Shown here one piece after another: positions 7,486 to 16,153 of a DNA stretch of 64,000 nt. How positions within the stretch are numbered: position 1 is the first letter of the stretch; every line of letters begins with the position of its first letter. The stretch is from Rahnella woolbedingensis (GTDB lineage Bacteria; Pseudomonadota; Gammaproteobacteria; Enterobacterales; Enterobacteriaceae). The stretch is from the NCBI RefSeq assembly GCF_003602095.1, contig NZ_RAHH01000003.1, positions 124,001 through 188,000 on the forward strand. The letters are read 5' to 3'. The translations under genes and the position numbers were made by a program. The notes under the pieces are model-generated. The model did not search any database, was not told where the DNA came from, and saw nothing but the letters and a program-made list of their open reading frames with translations.

Positions 7486-8914
7486 TATTAGCGCTGTTAA
7501 AACACCTGTCCGGGCCATGTCACTGACCCTGCGCGCCACGTTACTTTTTGCGCTGATCGCTTCGCTGGTGGTCAGTGCCGTAGGCTTTTATCTCTATTAC
7601 TCGATGGGGAAAGAGCTGGTGCGCCGTGCGGATTATCAGGTCAGCGGGCGCGTACAGTATTTTCACCATCTGCTGGCGGACGAATTTCCGCTGTCGCAGC
7701 TGACCCGTAATCCCGGCCTGTTCGAAAACATGCTCGGTAATGAACGCGACATTCTGACCTTCAGCCTCACCGGTCAGGCGCCGCTTATCAACGTCAATCC
7801 TTCCCGTCTGGTCATCCCGCCCGTTGCGCCGGTGCCGGACGGTCAGCCGCTAACGCTGCAAACGGTTCACGCGCTGAGCGCACCGGATGGTACGCCGGTG
7901 CGCTTTGCCCGTGCGGCGGTGAAAATTCAGGACGGGCGAACCGTCGAAATTACCGCCGCCCATTTTATGACTGAAGAATCGCGTCTCTTAGAAACCTTCC
8001 GCTGGGAAATTATTGGCGCAGTTTTGTTTGCGTATCTGCTGATAGCGGCGCTGGGTTATCTGGTTATCCGTCGCGGATTAAGACCACTGCGTAATATGGC
8101 GCGGGAGGCAACGCAGATCCATCCGGCCAGCTTATCGACACGGCTGAGCACCGACAAAGCGCCGCAGGAATTACAGCAGCTCATCCTTTCTTTCAACGAC
8201 ATGCTGGAAAGGCTGGCGGAAGGTTATCAGCGGCTGACGCAGTTTTCTGCTGACCTGGCCCATGAAATCCGCACACCGGTGGGGGCGCTGATGGGGCATT
8301 GTCAGGTGGCGCTGTATCAGCCACGCACGGTGGAAGAATATGAAACGCTGCTGGCAAATAACATGGAAGAACTGGAACGCATCTCGCGAATGGTTGAAAA
8401 CATTCTGTTCCTGGCGCGTGCTTCGGATGCGCGATCGGTTCTCACCATCACCAGTATTGATGTTTCATCGGAAATTACGCGCATTCAGGAATACTTTGAA
8501 GGGCTGGCGGAAGAGCGTGAAATGACACTTCACGGTGCCGGGCGTGGAATATTGCAGGCCGATGCGATTTTATTTCAGCGGGCGCTGAGCAATCTGGTGG
8601 CTAATGCGGTGCGTTATGGGCGGGAAGGAAGCGAAATTGTGTTGCGCGCCGAACCTCACAACAAAGGCATGAACATCCACGTGATCAGTCAGGGTGACCC
8701 GATCCCTGCGGACAAGCTCGGAAAACTGTTCGACCGTTTTTATCGCGCTGACGCATCGCGCAGTGAAGGCGGCAGTTCCAGCGGGCTCGGTTTATCGATA
8801 GTTCAGGCCATTATGGCGCTGCATCAGGGCAGTGTGAGTGTAGAAAGTTCAGCGCAGGGAGAAACGCGTTTCACGCTGTCCTTTCCATCAGCCGATCACA
8901 AACTTTCTCAATAA
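7478..8914 (+). CDS. Heavy-metal-type sensor histidine kinase
   Basis: A 478-residue membrane sensor kinase. Membrane segments at about residues 20-42 and 177-197 enclose a periplasmic sensor of about 130 residues. A HAMP region follows, then the H-box with His262 ([18 protein letters not shown]), and an ATPase domain with [18 protein letters not shown] and [13 protein letters not shown] chose the ATG at 7478, which overlaps the regulator gene end, over an in-frame start eight codons earlier. The periplasmic domain has no Met- or His-rich copper motif, which argues against a plain copper sensor. The stimulus may be oxidative, as for E. coli HprS. Confidence 0.9.
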   Translation: MSDISAVKTPVRAMSLTLRATLLFALIASLVVSAVGFYLYYSMGKELVRRADYQVSGRVQYFHHLLADEFPLSQLTRNPGLFENMLGNERDILTFSLTGQAPLINVNPSRLVIPPVAPVPDGQPLTLQTVHALSAPDGTPVRFARAAVKIQDGRTVEITAAHFMTEESRLLETFRWEIIGAVLFAYLLIAALGYLVIRRGLRPLRNMAREATQIHPASLSTRLSTDKAPQELQQLILSFNDMLERLAEGYQRLTQFSADLAHEIRTPVGALMGHCQVALYQPRTVEEYETLLANNMEELERISRMVENILFLARASDARSVLTITSIDVSSEITRIQEYFEGLAEEREMTLHGAGRGILQADAILFQRALSNLVANAVRYGREGSEIVLRAEPHNKGMNIHVISQGDPIPADKLGKLFDRFYRADASRSEGGSSSGLGLSIVQAIMALHQGSVSVESSAQGETRFTLSFPSADHKLSQ

Positions 8915-9145
8915 TCGCTCAACAAGTTCCAAAATGAGTCAGAAAAGTATGAAACCGACATTGCTATTACATTGAAACATAAGAAATTCGTTAATTTTGT
9001 AACATTATCACATTGGAAGTTATGAATCAGTTTGAACGATTATACGCGTCCCGGGGTCTGATTTATCCTAAGGAGCAGGTTCCATCCTCCGGTACGAGCG
9101 GTCTTTATGACGTAAACAGACTCACAAAAGAGCCATTTATTTCTA

Positions 9146-10822
9146 ATGCAAAAATTACGATCACTTTCGCAACAGAGCATTTCTTTGTTCATTGCACTTT
9201 ATCTTGGGATTTTACTGAACCTTCCGATTTTCTTCCGTCGTTTCGAGCAACTGCATTATGACAATGCCTTGTCCATTGCTGTTGAAGCGATCGCCTGTTT
9301 CGCGCTGGTCTACTTCCTTTGTATGTTGTTGTCCTATACCGGAAAAACCGTTTTCCGTGTGCTGATGACGGCCATTGTTATTTCCTCTGCTGCTGCCAGC
9401 TATTACATGATCCTGTTCAACGTCGATATCGGTTACGGTGTTTTGGCGGCGGCGCTGGCCTCGGACTCGATTGATTTATCGAAAGAATCTGTCGGTACGC
9501 ACTTTATCGTCTGGACGGTGCTGGTCAGCCTGATCCCCGTTCTGCTGCTGTGGCTGAGCAGAATGCCGGGTGCATCGCTCAAACAAACCACCTTTAAAAA
9601 GCTGGCAGTGAGAACCATGCTGCTCGCGGTTTCCGGGCTGATTTGTTATATGCCGCTGCGCCTGATGGGCAAAGTGCAGGATCGCCACGATATCGTTAAT
9701 AACCGCATGATGGCGAGTTATGGCGGCGTGGTCGCAGGGACGTATTCGCCGTCGAACTGGCTTTCGGCACTGGGTTTATACACCTACAGCAGTTACAGCC
9801 AGGCGGAAGACACCAAAAACCTGTTCGATCCGGCCAAACACTTCACCTACACCGCCCCTGCTGATGCCAAAGATATGTATGTGGTCTTTGTGATTGGCGA
9901 AAGTGCGCGTCGCGACCATATGGGCTTGTACGGCTACGACCGCGACAACACACCGAATCTCGACAAAGAGAAAAATCTGGTCGCGTTGCAGGGATATTCC
10001 TGCGATACCGCGACCAAACTTTCCCTGCGCTGTATGTTTGTGCGTGAAGGCGGCGCTTCCGAAGAACCGCAACGAACCCTGAAAGAAGCCAACGTGTTTT
10101 CTGTGCTGAAAAGCAACGGCTGGAGCTCTGAGCTGTATTCCATGCAAAGCGAAGCGTGGTTCTACAATAAAACCCGCGCTGATGATTACTCACTGCGTGA
10201 AAACATTGCCTCTGAAAAGCGTAACGCCGGTAAGCCGGTGGATGACATGCTGCTCATCAATGAAATGAAAGATTCGATGAACAATCATCCGCAGGGTAAA
10301 CATCTGATTATTCTGCATACCAAAGGCTCGCATTATCTTTATTCCGACCGTTATCCGCGTTCTTTCGCCAAATATAAGCCGGAATGTATGGGCATTGATG
10401 ATTCCTGTTCTACACAAGAGATGATCAACGCATACGACAACTCGCTGCTGTATACCGACTATTTCCTGTCGCAGGTCTTTGACCAGCTGCGCGATAAAAA
10501 TGCGATTGTGTTTTATGCCTCCGATCACGGTGAGTCGATTTCCAAAAGTATGCACTTCCACGGCACACCGCGCGATCATGCGCCGATTGAACAGCGTACT
10601 GTGCCGATCATGGTCTGGGCGTCTGACAAATTCCTGTCTAACGATCAGAACAAAGCCAGCTTTGAACAGTTGCAAAAAATGGCTGCTGAGAAGAAACCGG
10701 CTTTCCATGAAAAACTGTACGACACCATTCTCGGCTGTATCGGCTACACCTCGCCAAATGGCGGGATAGTCGAGCAACATAACTGGTGCCATGTGCCTGA
10801 TCAGGCTGCTGCCGCAAAATAA
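9146..10822 (+). CDS. eptB: Kdo2-lipid A phosphoethanolamine 7''-transferase EptB
   Basis: A 558-residue inner-membrane enzyme that adds phosphoethanolamine to the outer Kdo sugar of lipopolysaccharide. Five membrane helices fill about residues 10-170. The periplasmic sulfatase-like domain follows with the metal site Glu252 (FVIGESARRDHMG), the catalytic Thr290 in SCDTATKLSLRCMF, ASDHGES and HFHGTPRDHAP. Long identical stretches with E. coli EptB (for example LHTKGSHYLYSDRYPRSFAKYKPEC compared with its counterpart) support orthology. The ribosome site before 9146 is weak. It lies about 230 bp downstream of the sensor kinase in the same direction, so read-through is possible. Confidence 0.93.
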   Translation: MQKLRSLSQQSISLFIALYLGILLNLPIFFRRFEQLHYDNALSIAVEAIACFALVYFLCMLLSYTGKTVFRVLMTAIVISSAAASYYMILFNVDIGYGVLAAALASDSIDLSKESVGTHFIVWTVLVSLIPVLLLWLSRMPGASLKQTTFKKLAVRTMLLAVSGLICYMPLRLMGKVQDRHDIVNNRMMASYGGVVAGTYSPSNWLSALGLYTYSSYSQAEDTKNLFDPAKHFTYTAPADAKDMYVVFVIGESARRDHMGLYGYDRDNTPNLDKEKNLVALQGYSCDTATKLSLRCMFVREGGASEEPQRTLKEANVFSVLKSNGWSSELYSMQSEAWFYNKTRADDYSLRENIASEKRNAGKPVDDMLLINEMKDSMNNHPQGKHLIILHTKGSHYLYSDRYPRSFAKYKPECMGIDDSCSTQEMINAYDNSLLYTDYFLSQVFDQLRDKNAIVFYASDHGESISKSMHFHGTPRDHAPIEQRTVPIMVWASDKFLSNDQNKASFEQLQKMAAEKKPAFHEKLYDTILGCIGYTSPNGGIVEQHNWCHVPDQAAAAK

Positions 10823-10963
10823 TTCCCGCTAAAAATGCCGCCTTTTTCCGATCAACGGGAAGGGCGGCGACTTCCTTCTGGTCGATGCCCCTTTTTTGAG
10901 TCACAATTGCTTAACACGCCTTTAAGGTATTCTTTTTGCTTTTTTTATCAGGGCCGATAACCG

Positions 10964-12073
10964 ATGCAAGCATTACGAATCACTCTCTGTGTCCTGACAA
11001 TCATTATGACGTTGCTCACGCTGTTGCCTTTTTCGCGCAATCAGCGCTGGTGGGTACGTGTCTGGGATTTTCCGCGATTACAGATGGCGGCGTTATGCCT
11101 GCTGTTTTTGGTGACTGAGCTACTTATCCTGCCTTATGGTGACCTCACGGAAGGCATTATTATTGTTCTGACCGTGGGCTGTATGGCCTATCAGAGCTGG
11201 TGGATTTTGCCTTACACCCCTTTTTACCGGGTGCAGGTGAAGAAAACCGCCTCCGGCAGTCATTCGCGTATCAAAATCATGAACAGCAATGTGCTGACCA
11301 CTAACCGCAAAGCCGGTCTGCTGATTGAGCAAATTCGCCAGCATCAGCCGGATATACTGGTATTGCTGGAAACCGATCAGTGGTGGGAAGATCAGATGGC
11401 GGTGCTGGATGCGGATTACCCGCACAGCCTGCGTTGTCCGCTGGATAATCTCTACGGCATGCACGTCTATTCCCGCCTGCCGATGCATTCGGCAAAAATT
11501 CAATTTCTGGTGGCAAACGATATTCCGTCGATGCATTTTCGTGCCGAATTGCCTTCCGGCGAGCAGGTGGTGATGCACTGCCTGCACCCGATGCCGCCAA
11601 GCCCGACGGAAGCTGACGAATCCACTGACCGCGATGGTGAACTGGTGGCCGTTGGTCATACGGCAGCCAAAGCGACCTATCCGACGATTGTGACCGGAGA
11701 CCTGAATGACGTCGCATGGTCGCGCACCACGCGCCTGTTTATGAAAATCAGCGGCCTGCTGGATCCGCGCCGTGGCCGGGGGATGTTCAACACTTTCCAC
11801 GCCAGCTATCCGTTCCTGCGCTGGCCGCTGGACCACGTTTTTCATAGCAAAGATTTCACTCTGGTCAGTCTTCAGCGTCTCGGATTTATGGGTTCAGACC
11901 ATTTCCCGATCCTGGTGGAACTGGCGTTGACACCCTGCGAAGGGCAAGATCAGGAATCGCTGGAAATCGACGAGGAAGACCTCGAAGAAGCGGAAGAAAA
12001 GCTGACCAGTGCCGGAGTGAAAAGCACTGACGTACACCGGGCAGAAAAACTCAACATGCCTGTCTGCGGGTAA
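10964..12073 (+). CDS. Membrane-anchored endonuclease/exonuclease/phosphatase-fold protein
   Basis: A 369-residue protein. Three membrane segments occupy about residues 4-82. A metal-dependent EEP-fold hydrolase domain follows with Glu136 (ILVLLETDQWW), the motif GDLND (Asp246, Asn248), PLDHVF (Asp290-His291) and GSDHFPI (Asp312-His313). The order and spacing fit an active Mg-dependent phosphohydrolase. The C-terminal 45 residues are strongly acidic (EIDEEDLEEAEEK). Similar proteins (YafD type) are known in enterobacteria, but their substrates are not settled. The LysR gene starts five bases after its stop, suggesting one transcript. Confidence 0.8.
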   Translation: MQALRITLCVLTIIMTLLTLLPFSRNQRWWVRVWDFPRLQMAALCLLFLVTELLILPYGDLTEGIIIVLTVGCMAYQSWWILPYTPFYRVQVKKTASGSHSRIKIMNSNVLTTNRKAGLLIEQIRQHQPDILVLLETDQWWEDQMAVLDADYPHSLRCPLDNLYGMHVYSRLPMHSAKIQFLVANDIPSMHFRAELPSGEQVVMHCLHPMPPSPTEADESTDRDGELVAVGHTAAKATYPTIVTGDLNDVAWSRTTRLFMKISGLLDPRRGRGMFNTFHASYPFLRWPLDHVFHSKDFTLVSLQRLGFMGSDHFPILVELALTPCEGQDQESLEIDEEDLEEAEEKLTSAGVKSTDVHRAEKLNMPVCG

Positions 12074-12078
12074 TCAAC

Positions 12079-12993
12079 ATGACAAGTGAGCGCGACCGCC
12101 TGCCGCTGGCGGAAGATTTACGGGTGTTTCTGGCGGTGGTGAATAAACAAAGTTTTGCCGCTGCGGCAACAGAACTCGGTCAGTCCCCGGCGTATGTCAG
12201 TAAGCGGATTCAGATCCTCGAAGAGTCACTGAATGCCCGTTTGCTGCACCGTTCAACACGCGGTGTACGCCTGACGGACGAGGGCGAAAGGGCCCGTCGC
12301 TGGGCGCTGCAAATTCTGGATAACTTCGATCAGTTTATCGGTGATTTGTCGGACTCACGCACCGAACCGCGTGGCAATGTGCATATTTGCAGTTCGTTCG
12401 GCTTCGGACGTTGTCACGTTGCGCCAGCCGTGGCTGAACTGGCGGAGCGGTATCCGCTGCTCAATCTGCGGCTGGATTTGTTCGACCGCGTGGTGGATCT
12501 GGTCGCTGACGGAATCGATTTGGAAATTCTGGTGGGTGACGATATTCCCGAGCAGCACATCGGCAAAAAGCTGGCGCAGCATCAGCGTATTTTGTGTGCC
12601 TCTCCGGCGTATCTGGCCGCGCATGGCATTCCGCAAACACCGGATGATCTGGCGCAGCATCAGTGTCTGGTGCTCAAAGAGCGCGACAATCTGTTTGGCA
12701 TCTGGCCGCTCACCGCTGGCGGCCACGAGCACCGCGTGCGGGTAAAAGGCGCGCTTTCATCGAACAGCGGCGAAGTGGTTTTGCAGTGGGCGCTGAAAAA
12801 TCACGGCATTATTTTACGCTCACAATGGGACGTGCAGCCGTATCTCACCAGCGGCGAACTGATTCAGATATTGCCAGGCGTCAGCCAGCCCGCCAGCGTG
12901 TGGGCGGTGTATCCGACGCGTCTTGCGGATTCCGCCAAACTGCGGGTTTGCGTCGAATTCCTTCAGCAGCGGTTCAGCCAGTTACTAACATAG
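12079..12993 (+). CDS. LysR-family regulator beside leuCD
   Basis: A 304-residue LysR-type regulator. The N-terminal winged helix (about residues 12-70) has FLAVVNKQSFAAAATELGQSPAYVSKRIQILEESL. The effector-binding domain covers about 95-300. The sequence resembles the DmlR/TtdR group, regulators of malate and tartrate metabolism in E. coli; that is inference from similarity. It follows the EEP-fold gene by five bases and converges on the leuD-like gene. Its target could be the leuCD pair, but the promoter of that pair is about 2 kb away behind leuC, so the link is weak. Confidence 0.88.
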   Translation: MTSERDRLPLAEDLRVFLAVVNKQSFAAAATELGQSPAYVSKRIQILEESLNARLLHRSTRGVRLTDEGERARRWALQILDNFDQFIGDLSDSRTEPRGNVHICSSFGFGRCHVAPAVAELAERYPLLNLRLDLFDRVVDLVADGIDLEILVGDDIPEQHIGKKLAQHQRILCASPAYLAAHGIPQTPDDLAQHQCLVLKERDNLFGIWPLTAGGHEHRVRVKGALSSNSGEVVLQWALKNHGIILRSQWDVQPYLTSGELIQILPGVSQPASVWAVYPTRLADSAKLRVCVEFLQQRFSQLLT

Positions 12994-13013
12994 CGCCGTT
13001 TTTACACGGCGCT
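12992..13013. terminator. Shared hairpin between the LysR gene and leuD
   Basis: AGCGCCGT (12992-12999) pairs with ACGGCGCT (13006-13013), with the loop TTTTAC. It sits exactly between two convergent genes. There is no strong T-tract after the stem, so termination may be modest. Confidence 0.55.
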
Positions 13014-13027
13014 TATGACACGGCAGT

Positions 13028-13636
13028 TCAGGCCAGCCACGGATTGTTTGCCAGATGTGATCGCTGAAACTGACGGATATCGTCGCTGTAACGCAGCGTA
13101 TTACCGACCGCATCCAGCCCGTTAAGTAATGACAGTTTGCTCAGCTCATCAATCGTAAAATCAATCACTTTGTCGTGATGCAAAATAATCTTTTGCTGCG
13201 GCAAATCGACGGTGATTTCGTTGTTGTCCGCGCGCGTCACTGCCTGCGCGACCTGTGCCCATTGTTCAGGACTCAGCTGTACCGTCAGCACGCCGTTACG
13301 CTGGCAGTTGTCGAAGAAAATCCCCGCAAATGTCGTGCCGATCAGCGCACGGATCCCCAGCTGTTTTAATCCCCATACCGCATGTTCGCGGCTGGAACCG
13401 CAGCCGAAGTTCGGCCCGACCAGCAGGAATTTGGCGTTCTGCCATTCAGGCTCATTGAGGATAAAAGCCGGATCCGGTGAACCATCCGCCAGAAAGCGCA
13501 AATCGAAAAACACTCCACCCTCTAACCCGCTGCGGTCGATGCCTTTTAAAAACTGCTTCGGCATGATCACATCGGTATCGACATTGGCGGCGGGCAACGG
13601 CGCAGCTACGCCGGTTAATACGTTAAAAGCCTGCAT
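13028..13636 (-). CDS. leuD: 3-isopropylmalate dehydratase small subunit-like protein
   Basis: A 202-residue small subunit of the LeuCD/aconitase-like family. It carries the swivel-domain signatures NVDTDVIMPKQFLK and GPNFGCGSSREHAVWGLKQLGIRALIGTTFAGIFFDN. It starts at 13636 with AAGGAG in good position, ten bases after the large-subunit gene. With LeuC it would catalyse reversible hydration/dehydration of a 2-alkylmalate. There is no leuA or leuB here, so this may be a second copy used for another substrate such as citraconate or maleate. That alternative cannot be decided from sequence alone. Confidence 0.85.
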   Translation of the reverse strand: MQAFNVLTGVAAPLPAANVDTDVIMPKQFLKGIDRSGLEGGVFFDLRFLADGSPDPAFILNEPEWQNAKFLLVGPNFGCGSSREHAVWGLKQLGIRALIGTTFAGIFFDNCQRNGVLTVQLSPEQWAQVAQAVTRADNNEITVDLPQQKIILHHDKVIDFTIDELSKLSLLNGLDAVGNTLRYSDDIRQFQRSHLANNPWLA

Positions 13637-13646
13637 TTTATTCTCC

Positions 13647-15053
13647 TTACAGTTCCCGGATATCGGTCAGATGACCGGAAATCGCAGCGGCAGCGACCAT
13701 CGCCGGGCTCATCAGATGGGTACGCGCGCCCGCACCCTGCCGGCCTTCGAAATTACGATTCGTGCTGGATGCGCAGCGGTCGCCCGGCGAAAGCACGTCA
13801 TCGTTCATCGCCAGACACATCGAGCAGCCGGACTGACGCCATTCAAAACCGGCGCGGGTAAATATCTCCGCCAGACCTTCCTGCTCGGCCTGCGCTCTTA
13901 CCTGGCTGGAACCGGGCACAATCATCGCGCGGACGGTCGGTGCGACGGTTTTTCCGCGAACCACTTCGGCGGCAGCGCGTAAGTCTTCGATACGTGCGTT
14001 AGTGCAGGATCCGATAAATGCATGACTTATGCGGATGCTGTTCAGCGCCTGACCGGCGTGAAGGCCCATGTATTGCAATGCGCGCTGTAAATCCTTGCGG
14101 CGCGAGGCATCGGATTCTGCCTGCGGATCCGGCACCTGACCGCTTATTGCCAGCGCCTGATCCGGGCTGGTTCCCCAGCTCACCATCGGCGCGATTTCTG
14201 CGGCGCTCAGCTCAACTTCGCGGTCAAAAACGGCGTCCGTATCGCTGTGTAATTCACGCCAGACATTCACGGCATCTGCCCATTGCTGACCTTTCGGCGC
14301 ACGCGGCTTGTCTTTCAGGTAATCAAATACTTTGTCGTCCGGTGCCATAAACGCGCCACGGGCTCCGGCTTCCACTGCCATATTACAAATCGTCATACGG
14401 CCTTCCACGCTCAGCGTGTCGATACCTTCGCCGCAGAATTCAATGGCATAACCGGTGGCACCCGCTGCACCGATTTTTGCCACCAGCGCCATCACCACAT
14501 CTTTGGCGGTCATGCCTCTGGCGAGCGTGCCGTTAACGGTCACCCGCATCGTTTTCAGGCGTTTATAGACCAGCGTCTGGGTCGCCAGCAGATGTTCAAT
14601 TTCCGAGGTGCCGATACCAAACCCGAACGCGCCTAACGCGCCGTAAGTGGTGGTGTGGCTGTCGCCAGCAGCAATCACCATTCCCGGCAAAATAAAGCCC
14701 TGTTCCGGCGCGACAACGTGTTCAATCCCCTGACGGCTGTCGAGAATATCGAACAGCTCGATGCCAAATTCTTCGCAGTTTTCCGCCAGATAAGAAACCT
14801 GACGTGCCCCCCCGGCGTCCGGCATCTGACGGGTACGCAATGGCGCCGTCGGATTCACGTGATCGACCACCGCCAGCGAGGTTTCCGGTCGCCATACCCG
14901 GCGGCCTGCATCGCGTAATCCGCTGAAGGCCTGCGGGCTGGTATATTCGTTGATCACCTGCCGGTCGATATACAGCAGCACGTGGCCTTTATCGTCGAGC
15001 GTGCGCACCGTGTGGCTGTCGATATGTTTTTCGTAAAGCGTTCTTGGCTTCAT
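13647..15053 (-). CDS. leuC: 3-isopropylmalate dehydratase large subunit-like protein
   Basis: A 468-residue large subunit of the isopropylmalate isomerase family, which binds a 4Fe-4S cluster. Cluster cysteines are in FIGSCTNARIEDLRAA and in SGCSMCLAMNDD. Other conserved parts are GDSHTTTYGALGAFGFGIGTSE and SSTNRNFEGRQGAGARTHL. Compared with E. coli LeuC (recalled from memory) the N-terminal 100 residues differ most, for example VVDHVNPTAP in place of TMDHNVSTQ. Such divergence suits a paralogue. The unit leuCD stands alone, about 45 kb from any other amino acid gene in the window. Confidence 0.87.
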   Translation of the reverse strand: MKPRTLYEKHIDSHTVRTLDDKGHVLLYIDRQVINEYTSPQAFSGLRDAGRRVWRPETSLAVVDHVNPTAPLRTRQMPDAGGARQVSYLAENCEEFGIELFDILDSRQGIEHVVAPEQGFILPGMVIAAGDSHTTTYGALGAFGFGIGTSEIEHLLATQTLVYKRLKTMRVTVNGTLARGMTAKDVVMALVAKIGAAGATGYAIEFCGEGIDTLSVEGRMTICNMAVEAGARGAFMAPDDKVFDYLKDKPRAPKGQQWADAVNVWRELHSDTDAVFDREVELSAAEIAPMVSWGTSPDQALAISGQVPDPQAESDASRRKDLQRALQYMGLHAGQALNSIRISHAFIGSCTNARIEDLRAAAEVVRGKTVAPTVRAMIVPGSSQVRAQAEQEGLAEIFTRAGFEWRQSGCSMCLAMNDDVLSPGDRCASSTNRNFEGRQGAGARTHLMSPAMVAAAAISGHLTDIREL

Positions 15054-15222
15054 TGCATTGCCCTGATAAACGAAGTGGATAACGTCAGCGTCGCAAACTC
15101 AGGCGTATCGGGCAACGGGTGGAGTGTGGAGCGTTAAAACACGATCCGTGAAGCAGCAATCTCCATTTGTAGCCTTGTTGCCGGTTTCTCAGCGACTAAG
15201 ATGGTTAAAAAAGGAGAAACCC

Positions 15223-16098
15223 ATGTTTGAACATTTTACCCAGGGCCGGATGGCCGTTAATGGCACCGAGATTGCCTATCGCATTGCCGGGCAGGGCGAA
15301 CCGCTGTTATTGCTGCACGGACACCCGCAAACCCAGGCTATCTGGCATAAAGTGGCACCACACCTGCTTTCTCAGTTCACTGTGGTGCTGGCCGATTTAC
15401 GCGGCTACGGCGACAGCGGCAAACCGGAGCCGGACGCCGGGCATCTGCGCTATAGCAAGCGCGAAATGGCGCAGGATCAGTTTGAGCTGATGGCGGCACT
15501 GGGTTTCAGCCAGTTCAGCGTGATCGCTCACGACCGCGGTGCCCGTGTGGCGCACCGGCTGGCGCTGGACCATCCGCAGGCCGTCAAAAAAATGGTGCTG
15601 ATGGACATCGCCCCGACGCTTTCCATGTACCGCCAGACCACTGAAACCTTTGCCCGCGCTTACTGGCACTGGTTTTTCCTGATCCGCCCGGCACCGCTGC
15701 CGGAAGCGTTAATTATGGCCGATGCCGATCTCTATCTGCGCAGTGTGATGGGCAGCCGCAGCGCCGGTATGCAGCCCTTCACCGCAGAAGCTTACGCAGA
15801 TTATTTGCGTTGTCTGCAACTGGATGGAACGGCACGCGGGATTTGCGAGGACTACCGCGCGTCGGCAGGGATTGACCTGCAACACGACGAAGTGGATCTG
15901 AATGCAGGTCGCAAAGTGAAGTGCCCGCTTTTAGTTCTATGGGGAGAGCAGGGCACGGTTGGCAAGTGTTTTGCGCCGCTGGCGGAGTGGGAAAAGGTGG
16001 CGGAAGACGTGCAGGGCGAGGCGTTGCCTTGCGGACATTACATCGCCGAAGAACAGCCGGAACTTTTGCTGGAAAAAGTGCTGCCGTTTTTACGCTAA
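15223..16098 (+). CDS. Alpha/beta hydrolase, probable haloacetate (fluoroacetate) dehalogenase
   Basis: A 291-residue cytosolic hydrolase. The start at 15223 follows AAGGAG; an in-frame reading from further upstream lacks a ribosome site. The residues match the fluoroacetate dehalogenase family at every catalytic place I can number: nucleophile Asp104 with Arg105 and Arg108 (AHDRGARVAH), Asp128 (LMDIAP), His149-Trp150 (YWHWFF) and Tyr211 (CEDYRAS) for the halide pocket, and His272 (PCGHYIAEEQPE). The oxyanion motif HGHPQT is at 33-38. The likely reaction is hydrolysis of haloacetates to glycolate. It stands alone between leuC and betT. An epoxide hydrolase is less likely because that family lacks this halide pocket. 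Confidence 0.82.
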   Translation: MFEHFTQGRMAVNGTEIAYRIAGQGEPLLLLHGHPQTQAIWHKVAPHLLSQFTVVLADLRGYGDSGKPEPDAGHLRYSKREMAQDQFELMAALGFSQFSVIAHDRGARVAHRLALDHPQAVKKMVLMDIAPTLSMYRQTTETFARAYWHWFFLIRPAPLPEALIMADADLYLRSVMGSRSAGMQPFTAEAYADYLRCLQLDGTARGICEDYRASAGIDLQHDEVDLNAGRKVKCPLLVLWGEQGTVGKCFAPLAEWEKVAEDVQGEALPCGHYIAEEQPELLLEKVLPFLR

Positions 16099-16116
16099 TC
16101 AACTGTTTTAAAGTAT

Positions 16117-16142
16117 AAAAACCCGCATTACGCGGGTTTTTT
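16117..16142. terminator. Bidirectional terminator between the dehalogenase gene and betT
   Basis: ACCCGC and GCGGGT pair around the loop ATTAC. An A-run precedes and a T-run follows, so the hairpin can end both convergent transcripts. Confidence 0.8.
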
Positions 16143-16153
16143 GTCAGCGAAGG

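Noticed and set aside
6811-8914. The two-component pair as copper-sensing CusRS
   Set aside because: No cus efflux genes are nearby and the sensor domain has no Met- or His-rich copper motif; the neighbouring redox cassette suggests another signal.
9013-9261. Possible 82-residue gene before eptB
   Set aside because: It overlaps the start of eptB in another frame, has no recognisable domain and no good ribosome site.
13212-13982. Open frame opposite leuDC
   Set aside because: It is the complement of two well-supported genes and has low-complexity, Arg-rich shadow composition.
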